From the NCBI RefSeq assembly GCF_027213645.1, contig NZ_JAPWGL010000005.1, forward strand, positions 300,892-364,891: a stretch of 64,000 nucleotides of DNA, read 5' to 3'. The DNA comes from Pedobacter rhodius (GTDB lineage Bacteria; Bacteroidota; Bacteroidia; Sphingobacteriales; Sphingobacteriaceae). The notes below the pieces were generated by a model. It worked only from the letters and a program-made list of their open reading frames with translations. It was not told the origin of the DNA and made no database searches. A program made the translations under genes and the position numbers. Below are positions 1 through 7,470 of the stretch, one piece after another (the stretch's first letter is position 1; the number at the start of each line of letters is the position of its first letter).

Positions 1-109
1 GGAAATTGTAACGGGCCCGTATTCTGCCATTCAAAATAAGCTGAAAGACGGTATGATTGTAGAAAAAACATCTAAAGACCAATTATTTAGCAAAGACGCT
101 AAGAAGTAA
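1..109 (+). CDS. Efflux RND transporter periplasmic adaptor (HlyD/MacA-like), C-terminal end only
   Basis: The first complete codon is at position 2 and the TAA stop at 107-109, leaving 35 residues of a gene that begins outside the window. The tail begins EIVTGPYSAIQNKLKDG and ends in a lysine-rich stretch. This resembles the last segment of membrane-fusion (adaptor) subunits of Bacteroidota tripartite efflux pumps, where an IV-GPY-A-LKDG motif closes the protein. The adaptor would link an inner-membrane ABC or RND pump to an outer-membrane channel. The family call rests on this short tail only. A hairpin terminator follows directly, so the gene ends its transcript. Confidence 0.55.
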   Translation, partial: EIVTGPYSAIQNKLKDGMIVEKTSKDQLFSKDAKK

Positions 110-141
110 GACCTATATAACCATATATAATAATTAAATTG

Positions 142-176
142 TCCCGGCTTAAAACATTAGGCCGGGATTTTTATTT
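142..176 (+). terminator. Rho-independent terminator after the efflux adaptor gene
   Basis: A perfect 7-bp stem TCCCGGC / GCCGGGA (142-148 with 161-167) with a 12-nt A/T-rich loop is followed by a T-rich run. A TTG codon at 139 opens a longer frame into gpsA, but it sits in this hairpin, which argues against that start. Confidence 0.8.
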
Positions 177-183
177 TATAAAC

Positions 184-1182
184 ATGGTACCAAAAATAGC
201 AATGATTGGAGGCGGAAGCTGGGCTACTGCCATTGTAAAAATGCTATCAGATAATCTGACTGAAAAAGAAATTTACTGGTGGATGCGCAATACTGAAGCA
301 ATTGAGCACATCAAAAAATTTAAACACAATCCGCATTACATCAGTTCTGTTGAAATAAAAATATCACCAGATAATATTTCAAGTGATATCAATTGTATTA
401 TAAAAGCAGCCGATTATGTTGTTCTAAATGTTCCTGCAGCTTTTTTAAAAGATAGTTTGGCAAATATCACAGCTGAAGATTTAAAGGGCAAAAAGATTGT
501 CTCAGCTATTAAAGGAATTGTTCCTGAAGATAACCTAATCATTGGTGAATTTCTTCATGAAGTTTATGGAATTCCATATCATGATATTCTCGTTGTAAGT
601 GGTCCATGCCATGCTGAAGAAGTCGCTTTCGAGAAACTTTCCTATTTAACAATTGCCTGTACAGATTTGGAAAAGGCTTCTGCCTTTGCTTCTTTTCTGA
701 ATACCAGATATATAAAAACTAATGTTTCTGACGATATTTTCGGAACGGAGTACGCAGCGGTTTTAAAAAATATTTATGCTGTAGCAAGTGGCATCTGCCA
801 TGGAATTGGTTACGGAGATAATTTTCAGGCTGTTTTAATCAGTAATGCCATACGTGAAATTAAACGTTTTGTAGATGCCGTTCATCCAATAAATCGTGAT
901 ATAAAAGAATCTGCTTACCTGGGCGATCTTTTGGTTACCGCCTATTCTCAATTTAGCAGAAACAGAACATTTGGCAATATGGTGGGGAAGGGCTATACGG
1001 TAAAATCGGCTCAGCTGGAAATGAATATGATCGCCGAAGGCTATTATGCAGCTAAATGCATGCAGCTTAAAAATCAGGCCCATGTTGTAGAAATGCCTAT
1101 TTGTAAAGCGGTTTACAATATTTTATATGAAGGCCGTTCGCCTCACATTGAAATGAAATTACTCGCCGAAAAGCTAAATTAA
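184..1182 (+). CDS. gpsA: NAD(P)H-dependent glycerol-3-phosphate dehydrogenase
   Basis: This enzyme reduces dihydroxyacetone phosphate to sn-glycerol 3-phosphate in the cytoplasm, supplying the backbone for phospholipids. The 332-residue product has the N-terminal Rossmann loop GGGSWA at residues 9-14, the AIKGI stretch with Lys110, the catalytic-type lysine in AAVLKNIYAV (Lys195), and the conserved RNRTFG segment near 259-264. Length is normal for GpsA. I chose the ATG at 184: an in-frame TTG at 139 would add 15 codons lying inside the previous gene's terminator. It appears to be a single-gene unit. Confidence 0.93.
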   Translation: MVPKIAMIGGGSWATAIVKMLSDNLTEKEIYWWMRNTEAIEHIKKFKHNPHYISSVEIKISPDNISSDINCIIKAADYVVLNVPAAFLKDSLANITAEDLKGKKIVSAIKGIVPEDNLIIGEFLHEVYGIPYHDILVVSGPCHAEEVAFEKLSYLTIACTDLEKASAFASFLNTRYIKTNVSDDIFGTEYAAVLKNIYAVASGICHGIGYGDNFQAVLISNAIREIKRFVDAVHPINRDIKESAYLGDLLVTAYSQFSRNRTFGNMVGKGYTVKSAQLEMNMIAEGYYAAKCMQLKNQAHVVEMPICKAVYNILYEGRSPHIEMKLLAEKLN

Positions 1183-1297
1183 TTTTCGGAGTTCACCTTT
1201 AAAAATCTTTGCGTTTTAAGTCATTAAAAAGATAAGACTTCTGGCTAAAACAAAATTCATTGTTTACTGTTATATGCTAAAATAAAAATATACTGTC

Positions 1298-1639
1298 ATG
1301 AAAAAGAAATTTGCAATAGGATTATTAACATTCGCATTATTTGGCGGTTTAACCCTAAGCGTAAACGCACAAGAAAAGAAAACTGAAGTTGGTAAAGCAT
1401 TAGACCAAACAGGTAAAGCCATTGGTAAAGGCGCTAAATCTGTTGGTAATAAAACGGCTGAAGTTGCGGTAAAAGGTGGTTCAAAAGTAGTCGATAAAAC
1501 CTGGAAAGGTAAAATGGCTCCTGATGGTTCAGATGTTTACATCAACTCTAAAAACGAAAAATATTACGTTAATTCAAAAGGTGCAAAAATTTGGTTAAAA
1601 CCAAGTGAAATTAAAACCAGAGTAGAAAAAAAGAATTAA
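1298..1639 (+). CDS. Small exported basic protein of unknown function
   Basis: I do not recognise a named family. The 113-residue product starts with a clear signal peptide (MKKK, a hydrophobic stretch, cleavage near VNAQE at 23-26). A low-complexity part at about 28-70, rich in Gly, Lys, Ala and Thr, follows, with a loose GKAxxxxGKxxGKGAK pattern that may form an amphipathic helix. The C-terminal part (about 72-105) reads like a small beta domain: VYINSKNEKYYVNSKGAKIW, two similar strands in tandem. The gene stands alone and ends at a strong hairpin shared with convergent rimO. A periplasmic or surface role is inference from the signal peptide. Confidence 0.75.
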   Translation: MKKKFAIGLLTFALFGGLTLSVNAQEKKTEVGKALDQTGKAIGKGAKSVGNKTAEVAVKGGSKVVDKTWKGKMAPDGSDVYINSKNEKYYVNSKGAKIWLKPSEIKTRVEKKN

Positions 1640-1647
1640 AAATTCAA

Positions 1648-1676
1648 CCTCGCGGGTTTCAAAGCCTGCGAGGTTT
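1648..1676. terminator. Shared terminator between the small exported protein gene and rimO
   Basis: The 9-bp stem CCTCGCGGG / CCTGCGAGG (1648-1656 with 1665-1673, one G-T pair) lies between two convergent stop codons. Short T-rich flanks on both sides let it work in either direction. Confidence 0.75.
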
Positions 1677-1680
1677 CTAA

Positions 1681-3012
1681 TTAAACTATCGTTCCATACA
1701 AATCGAAATCTTCTGCTCTGTCAATTTTGACATGAACAAAGCTTCCATTTGCTGCATAACCAGTTGCAGCATCAATTAAAACTTCATTATCAACTTCCGG
1801 CGAATCAAATTCTGTTCTTCCAACAAAGAAATCGCCTTCTTTTTTATCTACTAAAACTTTAAATGTTTTACCAACTTTTTCCTGGTTAATATCGAAAGAA
1901 ATGCCTTGTTGTATTTCCATAATGTCATCAACGCGTTGTTGTTTTACTTCATCAGGAATATCGTCAATTAAAGTATGCGCATGTGTTTTTTCTTCATGAG
2001 AATAGGTAAAACAGCCTAAACGGTCGAATTTGGTTTCTGCAACCCACGCGGCCATTTCTTCAAAATCGTATTCTGTTTCTCCAGGATAACCACAAATTAA
2101 AGTGGTACGCATGGCAATATTGGGCACTTTATCTCTGATCTGATTCACCAAGTCAATCGTCTTCTGCTTGGTTGTTCCACGACGCATTGACTTTAACATG
2201 TTATCGGTAATATGCTGTAATGGCATATCCAGGTACTTGCAAATATTATCACGCTCATTCATTGCATCCAGAATTTCCATCGGGAAACCTGAAGGATAAG
2301 CATATTGTAAACGAATCCATTCTATACCGGGAACGTCGGAAAGGCGTCGCATTAATTCGTCGAGTTTACGAACGCCGTACAAATCAAGGCCATAATAAGT
2401 TAAATCCTGCGCAATAAGAATGAGTTCTTTTGTACCGTTTTTAGCTAGTATTTTTGCTTCATTAACCAGTTCTTCCATCGGTTTGCTCAGGTGCTTTCCA
2501 CGCATCAGCGGAATCGCACAAAAGGAACACGGGCGGTTACAACCTTCGGCAATTTTAAAATAAGCAAAATGAGATGGTGTAGTTAATAAACGTTCGCCAA
2601 TAAGTTCGTGCTTATAATTTGTACCTAATTCGTGCAATATATTTTGCAAATCATTGGTGCCGAAAAAAGCATCAACATTTGTAATTTCTGATTCTAACTC
2701 GGGTTTATAGCGCTCAGATAAACAACCGGTAACCACAACTTTTCCGATTTTACCTGCTTCTTTTAATTCGCTGAATTGTAATATGGTATCAATAGACTCC
2801 TGTTTAGCATTATCAATAAAACCGCAAGTGTTAATTACGACGATGTCATCCTTACCCATTTTATCAGATTCATGCACAACATTTAGATTATTGCCACGAA
2901 GCTGACCCATTAAAACTTCTGAATCGTAAATATTTTTTGAACAGCCTAAAGTAATCACATTGATTTTAGGTTGTTTAATTGTTAAACTTTTTTTTATGGT
3001 TTTGGTATTCAT
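1681..3012 (-). CDS. rimO: Ribosomal protein S12 methylthiotransferase RimO
   Basis: RimO is a radical-SAM enzyme that adds a methylthio group to an aspartate of ribosomal protein S12. The 443-residue product has the UPF0004 domain with its three cluster cysteines (Cys24, Cys63, Cys97), the radical-SAM motif CNRPCSFC (Cys158, 162, 165), and a C-terminal TRAM-like domain (about 375-443). Start with ATG at 3012: a GTG at 3030 would add six residues but sits in a direct repeat (3022-3054) that looks like leader DNA. In E. coli S12 methylthiolation is not essential. Neighbours on the same strand are a GxxExxY gene and ftsY; the gaps make a tight operon unlikely. Confidence 0.94.
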   Translation of the reverse strand: MNTKTIKKSLTIKQPKINVITLGCSKNIYDSEVLMGQLRGNNLNVVHESDKMGKDDIVVINTCGFIDNAKQESIDTILQFSELKEAGKIGKVVVTGCLSERYKPELESEITNVDAFFGTNDLQNILHELGTNYKHELIGERLLTTPSHFAYFKIAEGCNRPCSFCAIPLMRGKHLSKPMEELVNEAKILAKNGTKELILIAQDLTYYGLDLYGVRKLDELMRRLSDVPGIEWIRLQYAYPSGFPMEILDAMNERDNICKYLDMPLQHITDNMLKSMRRGTTKQKTIDLVNQIRDKVPNIAMRTTLICGYPGETEYDFEEMAAWVAETKFDRLGCFTYSHEEKTHAHTLIDDIPDEVKQQRVDDIMEIQQGISFDINQEKVGKTFKVLVDKKEGDFFVGRTEFDSPEVDNEVLIDAATGYAANGSFVHVKIDRAEDFDLYGTIV

Positions 3013-3021
3013 ATTAATGTG

Positions 3022-3054
3022 TGATTTCACCGATTATTAATGATTTCACCGATT
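3022..3054 (-). repeat. 14-bp direct repeat in the rimO leader
   Basis: TGATTTCACCGATT occurs at 3022-3035 and again at 3041-3054, a 19-bp period, with a degenerate third piece (ATTGGTGATT) near 3062-3071. It lies just upstream of the rimO ATG. It may be repeat DNA that came with the neighbouring GxxExxY gene, or a binding site; the sequence does not decide. Confidence 0.55.
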
Positions 3055-3096
3055 CACAATATTGGTGATTAAATGATAATACGACTACTCGTTTTT

Positions 3097-3468
3097 CTAG
3101 ACAGATAATCTTTTTACTTCACAACTGGAATTGCCAAAGTTAATCAATAATCCTGTTTTAATTTTGCTTGCCTTTAAATAAGAAATAAGTTGACTTTGAA
3201 ATAACTTAGGTTGATATCCCGTTACCGACTTTAATTCAACAATTATCTTATCTTCAACTAAAAGATCGCATCTGAATTTCCCAACAATTAAATTTTCGAA
3301 ACGTACATTAAATTCCTTTTCGGCAACATAAGTTAATCCTGCTTGCTGAAGTTTAATTTTTAAAGCGTTAACATAAATTTTCTCTAAAAATCCAGGGCCT
3401 AATTGATTATGAACATCATAACAACACCCTATTATGATTTGTGTTAATTTATCTTTTTCAGGTTCCAC
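3097..3468 (-). CDS. GxxExxY family protein
   Basis: This 123-residue protein belongs to the GxxExxY family (TIGR04256 type): the name motif appears as GPGFLEKIY (about 24-32), followed by the conserved stretches NVRFE and VELKSV and a YLKAS-K-GLLINFG ending. The family has a small nuclease-like fold with a D...E-x-K pattern (CDLLVEDKIIVELKS); its role in cells is not settled. The start is GTG at 3468, since an in-frame TAA lies just upstream and no ATG is near. It separates rimO from ftsY, and repeat-like DNA flanks it on both sides, which fits the known habit of these genes of sitting between housekeeping genes as accessory insertions. Confidence 0.85.
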   Translation of the reverse strand: MEPEKDKLTQIIIGCCYDVHNQLGPGFLEKIYVNALKIKLQQAGLTYVAEKEFNVRFENLIVGKFRCDLLVEDKIIVELKSVTGYQPKLFQSQLISYLKASKIKTGLLINFGNSSCEVKRLSV

Positions 3469-3484
3469 ATAATAAATTTAATTA

Positions 3485-3512
3485 AAATCTGTGTAATCCG
3501 GTAATCTGTGGA
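3485..3512. repeat. Short CTGTG-type repeat upstream of the GxxExxY gene
   Basis: AATCTGTGTAATCCGGTAATC followed by TGTGG is made of two AATCTGTG words. The same word set forms the paired palindromes at 18443-18604, so this is one member of a dispersed repeat family. Confidence 0.5.
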
Positions 3513-3553
3513 ATCACCCGCGAAGTGTATGATAATTAAGTTTTCAATGAAAT

Positions 3554-4516
3554 CTATTTAAACAAACTATTCACAAACTCCTTCTTATCGAAAAGTTGTA
3601 AATCGCCTATTTTTTCACCTACACCAATGTATTTTACAGGTATTTTAAACTGATCTGAAATTCCGATTACAACCCCGCCTTTAGCTGTGCCATCAAGCTT
3701 AGTAATTGCCAGTGCATTTACATCCGTTGCTTCGGTAAACTGTTTGCATTGCTCAAAAGCATTTTGTCCGGTTGAAGCATCCAGCACCAATAAAATTTCG
3801 TGAGGTGCATTCGGAACTACCTTTTGCATTACCTGTTTAATTTTGCCAAGTTCATTCATCAGTCCGATTTTATTGTGTAAACGACCAGCGGTATCAATAA
3901 TTACAACATCTTCACCATTAGCAACTGCAGATTGCAAAGTATCGAACGCTACAGAAGCAGGATCTGAGCCCATAGCCTGTGCTACAACCCTAACACCTAC
4001 ACGCTCACCCCAAAGTTTTAGCTGATCTACAGCAGCAGCTCTGAAGGTATCGGCAGCGCCTAAAACAACTTTAAGGTTTGCTTCTTTAAGTTTGTGAGCC
4101 AGCTTACCAATTGTTGTTGTTTTGCCAACACCATTTACACCAACAACCATGATTACATAAGGCTTGTGGTTACCATATTCAAACTGACGAAAGTCATTGC
4201 TGTTATTTTCTGATAATAACAGTTGTATTTCATCCCGAAGAATGGAATTTAATTCTGAAGTGTTCAGGTATTTATCCCGGGCAACACGTTCTTCAATGCG
4301 TTTAATTATTTTGAGCGTTGTGCTTACACCAACGTCAGAAGTTACTAAAACCTCTTCCAGATTATCAAGCACTTCATCATCTACAGAAGATTTTCCTGCT
4401 ACAGCTTTGGTAATTTTATTAAAGAAACCATCTTTGGTTTTCTCTAAACCTTTATCCAATGCTTCCTGCGCTTCAGGTGCACTTTCTTTCTTCTTGAAAA
4501 AATCGAATAAACCCAT
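3554..4516 (-). CDS. ftsY: Signal recognition particle receptor FtsY
   Basis: FtsY is the GTPase that docks SRP-ribosome complexes at the inner membrane for co-translational protein insertion. The 320-residue product has a short N-terminal membrane-contact segment (MGLFDFFKKK), the N-domain helices, the P-loop GVNGVGKTT (about 124-132), the DTAGR motif (about 209-213) and TKLDGTAKGG (about 270-279). It lacks the long acidic A-domain of E. coli FtsY, which is usual in Bacteroidota. It is the last gene of the rpmB-rpmG-bL38-ftsY block, separated from bL38 by a hairpin with a T-run, so expression may be lower than that of the ribosomal genes. Confidence 0.96.
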   Translation of the reverse strand: MGLFDFFKKKESAPEAQEALDKGLEKTKDGFFNKITKAVAGKSSVDDEVLDNLEEVLVTSDVGVSTTLKIIKRIEERVARDKYLNTSELNSILRDEIQLLLSENNSNDFRQFEYGNHKPYVIMVVGVNGVGKTTTIGKLAHKLKEANLKVVLGAADTFRAAAVDQLKLWGERVGVRVVAQAMGSDPASVAFDTLQSAVANGEDVVIIDTAGRLHNKIGLMNELGKIKQVMQKVVPNAPHEILLVLDASTGQNAFEQCKQFTEATDVNALAITKLDGTAKGGVVIGISDQFKIPVKYIGVGEKIGDLQLFDKKEFVNSLFK

Positions 4517-4534
4517 ATCTAAATTTTACATAAC

Positions 4535-4570
4535 AAAAAAAGCCCTTCCGGTTAAAACGGAACGGCCTTT
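4535..4570 (-). terminator. Intrinsic terminator or attenuator between bL38 and ftsY
   Basis: Read on the minus strand, AAAGGCCGTTCCG (4570-4558) pairs with CGGAAGGGCTTTT (4550-4538) with one mismatch and a 7-nt loop, followed by a run of seven T. It sits between two same-strand genes often kept together in Bacteroidota, so partial read-through into ftsY is likely. Confidence 0.75.
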
Positions 4571-4599
4571 AATATCTTTTAATATTAAAAAATACTAAC

Positions 4600-4755
4600 C
4601 TATTTAGATGCAATAGCATCTTTTACGTGGTCGTTGTGTACGATAAGTTCTTTAAATGAATAAGCACCTGTTTTTGGTGATTTAACCATTGTAATAACTT
4701 TCGAATATTCTTTACCTGTACCTGTTTTAAGGGTTGCAACTACTTTCTTTGCCAT
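4600..4755 (-). CDS. DUF4295 small protein, probable Bacteroidota ribosomal protein bL38
   Basis: This gene encodes 51 residues: it starts MAKKVVATLKTGTGKEYSKV and ends in AIASK. It is a basic, lysine-rich protein matching DUF4295, which is found in Bacteroidota next to L33. From memory, the Flavobacterium johnsoniae ribosome structure revealed an extra large-subunit protein named bL38, and I believe this is that family; the family call is surer than the ribosomal name. ATG is at 4755 and TAG at 4600-4602. It lies 83 bp after rpmG and before ftsY, in the same direction, consistent with a ribosomal-protein operon. At 51 codons it is easily missed by length cut-offs. Confidence 0.88.
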   Translation of the reverse strand: MAKKVVATLKTGTGKEYSKVITMVKSPKTGAYSFKELIVHNDHVKDAIASK

Positions 4756-4838
4756 GATATTATAATTTAAATGATTTAATGATAGAAAGATTTAATGAGA
4801 GATGATAACCCTCAGCTTTAAACCTTTTACCTTCAACC

Positions 4839-5021
4839 TTATTTAATTTCTTTGTGAACGGTTACTTTTCTCAACACTGGATTAAATTTTTTCAATTCTA
4901 ATCTTTCTGTTGTGTTTTTACGGTTTTTGGTAGAAATATATCTAGACATACCTGGCATGCCACTTTCTTTATGTTCAGTACATTCTAAAATAACCTGAAC
5001 TCTGTTACCTTTTTTTGCCAT
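4839..5021 (-). CDS. rpmG: 50S ribosomal protein L33
   Basis: A 60-residue large-subunit protein with the L33 pattern: MAKKGNRVQVILECTEHK at the start, then RYISTKNRKNTTERLELKKFNP and a KVTVHKEIK ending. Only one cysteine (Cys14) is present, so this is the zinc-free form; the two CxxC pairs of zinc-binding L33 are missing. It follows rpmB by 44 bp and precedes the bL38 gene, giving the normal Bacteroidota order. Transcription probably starts at the promoter upstream of rpmB. Confidence 0.97.
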   Translation of the reverse strand: MAKKGNRVQVILECTEHKESGMPGMSRYISTKNRKNTTERLELKKFNPVLRKVTVHKEIK

Positions 5022-5065
5022 TTTAATATAAATTGTAAACTGTTAATCTCAACAGTTAATGTTTT

Positions 5066-5299
5066 TTACAAAAATCCTTTTTTTACGAAACGGTTAATTG
5101 CTTCGCTGATACCCACTTTATTGATGGTTTTAATCGCCGAAGTAGACACTTTCAACGTAATCCAACGGTTTTCTTCAGGAATATAAAATTTCTGAAGTTG
5201 TAGGTTTGGGTAAAATTTGCGTTTGGTTTTAACGTTTGAGTGAGAAACGTTGTTACCTACCATTGCTTTTTTTCCTGTTAAATCACAAACTCTTGACAT
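5066..5299 (-). CDS. rpmB: 50S ribosomal protein L28
   Basis: A 77-residue large-subunit protein starting MSRVCDLTGKKAMVGNNVSH, with the SNVKTKRKFYPNLQ core typical of L28 and a C-terminal SAIKTINKVGI stretch. The CxxC zinc pairs found in some L28 proteins are absent. It is the first gene of the rpmB-rpmG-bL38-ftsY block. A promoter candidate lies about 50 bp upstream of the ATG, in the 211-bp gap shared with divergent acs. Confidence 0.97.
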   Translation of the reverse strand: MSRVCDLTGKKAMVGNNVSHSNVKTKRKFYPNLQLQKFYIPEENRWITLKVSTSAIKTINKVGISEAINRFVKKGFL

Positions 5300-5351
5300 G
5301 ACTTGTAAATATAGTTATTAATATCGTCCGCTTAATTTTTTTAAGAGTGTG

Positions 5352-5382
5352 CAAATATCTGAATAATAATTGTAAACGGCAA
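5352..5382 (-). promoter_or_regulatory. Candidate Bacteroidota promoter for rpmB-rpmG-bL38-ftsY
   Basis: On the minus strand a TTG (5382-5380) lies 20 bp from GATATTTG (5359-5352), one base off the TAnnTTTG -7 element of Bacteroidota promoters. Spacing is in the usual range and the box ends 52 bp before the rpmB ATG. Confidence 0.5.
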
Positions 5383-5416
5383 GAGGCCAGCTAAATATTT
5401 TCATATATTTTTAAAA

Positions 5417-5448
5417 TTGTTTCGGGTTATTCATTTTGATACGATTTG
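5417..5448 (+). promoter_or_regulatory. Candidate promoter for acs
   Basis: A TTG at 5417-5419 is followed 20 bp later by TACGATTTG (5440-5448), which is TAnnTTTG with one extra base between the halves. The leader to the acs ATG at 5511 would be about 55 nt. Confidence 0.35.
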
Positions 5449-5510
5449 ACCATTTCAGGTTGTCAATATTTATTTAAATTAGCCGGTACTAATGATATAT
5501 AAAACGAGCG

Positions 5511-7406
5511 ATGCAAATTACATCTTTTGAACAATACGAAGAAAACTATAAAAAAAGTGTAGAAAATCCGGAGCAATTCTGGGGTGAAGTTGCGCAAAAC
5601 TTCCAGTGGCGTAAACCCTGGTTTAAAGTTTTGTCCTGGAATTTCAAAGACCCTGAAATTAAATGGTTTGAAGGCGCTAAATTAAATATAACTGAAAATT
5701 GTTTAGACCGCCATCTGGCTACTAACGGAGATAAACCTGCTATCATCTGGGAGCCAAATAACCCTGACGAAGAAAGTGTTACCCTAACTTATAAAATGTT
5801 GCACGAACGCGTTTGCCGTTTCGCTAATGTTTTAAAAAGAAATGGGGCTAAGAAAGGCGATCGCATTTGCATTTACATGCCCATGGTACCTGAACTGGCT
5901 ATAGCTGTTTTAGCATGTGCCAGAATCGGTGCGGTACATTCTGTTATATTTGGTGGTTTTTCTGCTAAATCTATAGCCGATAGGATTAATGATTCGCAAT
6001 GTAAACTGGTTATCACCGCAGATGGCGCTTATCGGGGTAACAAACAAATTCCTTTAAAAGATGTAATTGATGATGCTTTAATCGGCTGTGCAACAGTGGA
6101 AAAATGTATCGTGCTTACACATGTTCGTACCCCGGTATCGATGTTGAAAGGCAGGGATGTATGGTGGGAAGATGAAGTTAAACATGTTAATGATATCTGT
6201 GACGCCGAAGAAATGGATGCGGAAGATATGTTATTTATCCTGTATACGTCGGGTTCTACCGGAAAACCTAAAGGTGTTGTACACACTTGCGGTGGTTATA
6301 TGGTTTACGCGGGCTATACTTTTGCCAATGTGTTTAACTATCAACCGGGAGAAGTTTATTTCTGTACAGCTGATATTGGTTGGATTACCGGTCATTCTTA
6401 TATTGTTTATGGTCCGCTTTCTCAAGGGGCAACTTCAGTTTTATTTGAAGGCATTCCAACTTATCCGAGTCCTTCGCGTTTTTGGGATATCGTAGAAAAA
6501 CATAAAATAAATACATTATATACGGCACCAACGGCTATCCGTTCACTAATGAGCTTTGGTGAAGAACCCCTCAATGGAAAAGATTTGAGCTCCATACGTG
6601 TTTTAGGCTCGGTAGGGGAGCCTATCAATGAAGAAGCATGGCATTGGTTCGATGAAAAGATTGGACATGGTAAGGCCCCGATTGTTGATACCTGGTGGCA
6701 AACCGAAACCGGTGGAATTATGATCTCACCAATCGCAACGGTCACCAAAACAAAACCAAGTTTTGCGACTTTGCCGTTGCCAGGTATTCAGCCGATATTG
6801 GTTGACGAAAATGGTAACGAAATCGAAGGTAACGGAGTAAGTGGCAATTTATGTATTAAATTTCCATGGCCGGGTATGTTGCGTACAACTTATGGAGACC
6901 ATGAGCGCTGCAAGCAAACTTATTTTTCTACGTACGAGAATTTATATTTTACCGGCGATGGTTGTCTGCGTGATGAAGATGGCTATTATAGAATTACAGG
7001 TCGTGTAGATGATGTATTAAATGTTTCAGGACATAGAATTGGTACTGCCGAGGTTGAAAATGCAATTAATATGCATGCAGGCGTAGTGGAAAGTGCTGTT
7101 GTTGGTTATCCTCATGATGTAAAAGGGCAGGGTATATATGCTTTTGTGATTAATCCGGAAATGCACGGAGAAGCTGACTTGACCAAAAAAGATATTTTAC
7201 AAACGGTTACAAGGGTAATCGGTGCAATTGCCAAGCCTGATAAAATATTATTTGTTTCAGGTTTGCCCAAAACCCGTTCGGGAAAAATTATGCGACGCAT
7301 CCTGCGTAAAATTGCAGAAGGCGATACAACTAATTTAGGTGACACCTCAACATTGCTGGACCCTGCAGTCGTTGATGAAATTATTGAAGCTTCTAAGAAA
7401 TACTAG
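5511..7406 (+). CDS. acs: Acetyl-CoA synthetase (AMP-forming)
   Basis: Acs activates acetate with ATP and CoA to acetyl-CoA in the cytoplasm, allowing growth on or salvage of acetate. The 631-residue product has an N-terminal acetyl-CoA synthetase domain (FEQYEENYKKSVENPEQFW), the adenylation P-loop YTSGSTGKPKG (about 245-255), the DTWWQTETGG motif, the TGD and GRVDDVLNVSGHRIG hinge, and the C-terminal PKTRSGKIMRR in which the lysine after SG is the residue controlled by acetylation in known Acs proteins. Length and motifs are complete. It is transcribed alone, divergently from rpmB, and ends at a strong terminator. Confidence 0.96.
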   Translation: MQITSFEQYEENYKKSVENPEQFWGEVAQNFQWRKPWFKVLSWNFKDPEIKWFEGAKLNITENCLDRHLATNGDKPAIIWEPNNPDEESVTLTYKMLHERVCRFANVLKRNGAKKGDRICIYMPMVPELAIAVLACARIGAVHSVIFGGFSAKSIADRINDSQCKLVITADGAYRGNKQIPLKDVIDDALIGCATVEKCIVLTHVRTPVSMLKGRDVWWEDEVKHVNDICDAEEMDAEDMLFILYTSGSTGKPKGVVHTCGGYMVYAGYTFANVFNYQPGEVYFCTADIGWITGHSYIVYGPLSQGATSVLFEGIPTYPSPSRFWDIVEKHKINTLYTAPTAIRSLMSFGEEPLNGKDLSSIRVLGSVGEPINEEAWHWFDEKIGHGKAPIVDTWWQTETGGIMISPIATVTKTKPSFATLPLPGIQPILVDENGNEIEGNGVSGNLCIKFPWPGMLRTTYGDHERCKQTYFSTYENLYFTGDGCLRDEDGYYRITGRVDDVLNVSGHRIGTAEVENAINMHAGVVESAVVGYPHDVKGQGIYAFVINPEMHGEADLTKKDILQTVTRVIGAIAKPDKILFVSGLPKTRSGKIMRRILRKIAEGDTTNLGDTSTLLDPAVVDEIIEASKKY

Positions 7407-7424
7407 CCATCGGTTAATCAAAAC

Positions 7425-7456
7425 AAAAATGCCAGTTAGAATAAACTGGCATTTTT
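7425..7456. terminator. Bidirectional terminator between acs and the convergent susD-like gene
   Basis: AAAAATGCCAGTT (7425-7437) and AACTGGCATTTTT (7444-7456) form a perfect 13-bp stem with a 6-nt loop, with A/T tracts at both ends. It can end transcripts from either side. Confidence 0.92.
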
Positions 7457-7470
7457 GTTAGATGGATTTT

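Noticed and set aside
139..183. N-terminal extension of GpsA from a TTG codon
   Set aside because: The extension is made of the preceding gene's terminator stem and T-run; the ATG at 184 gives the family-typical start.
4197..4598. 133-codon plus-strand open frame over the start of ftsY
   Set aside because: It is rich in Ser and Leu, runs antisense through ftsY and the terminator, and matches nothing.
6157..6495. 112-codon second frame inside acs
   Set aside because: Out-of-frame within conserved acs motifs; no domain and no start context.
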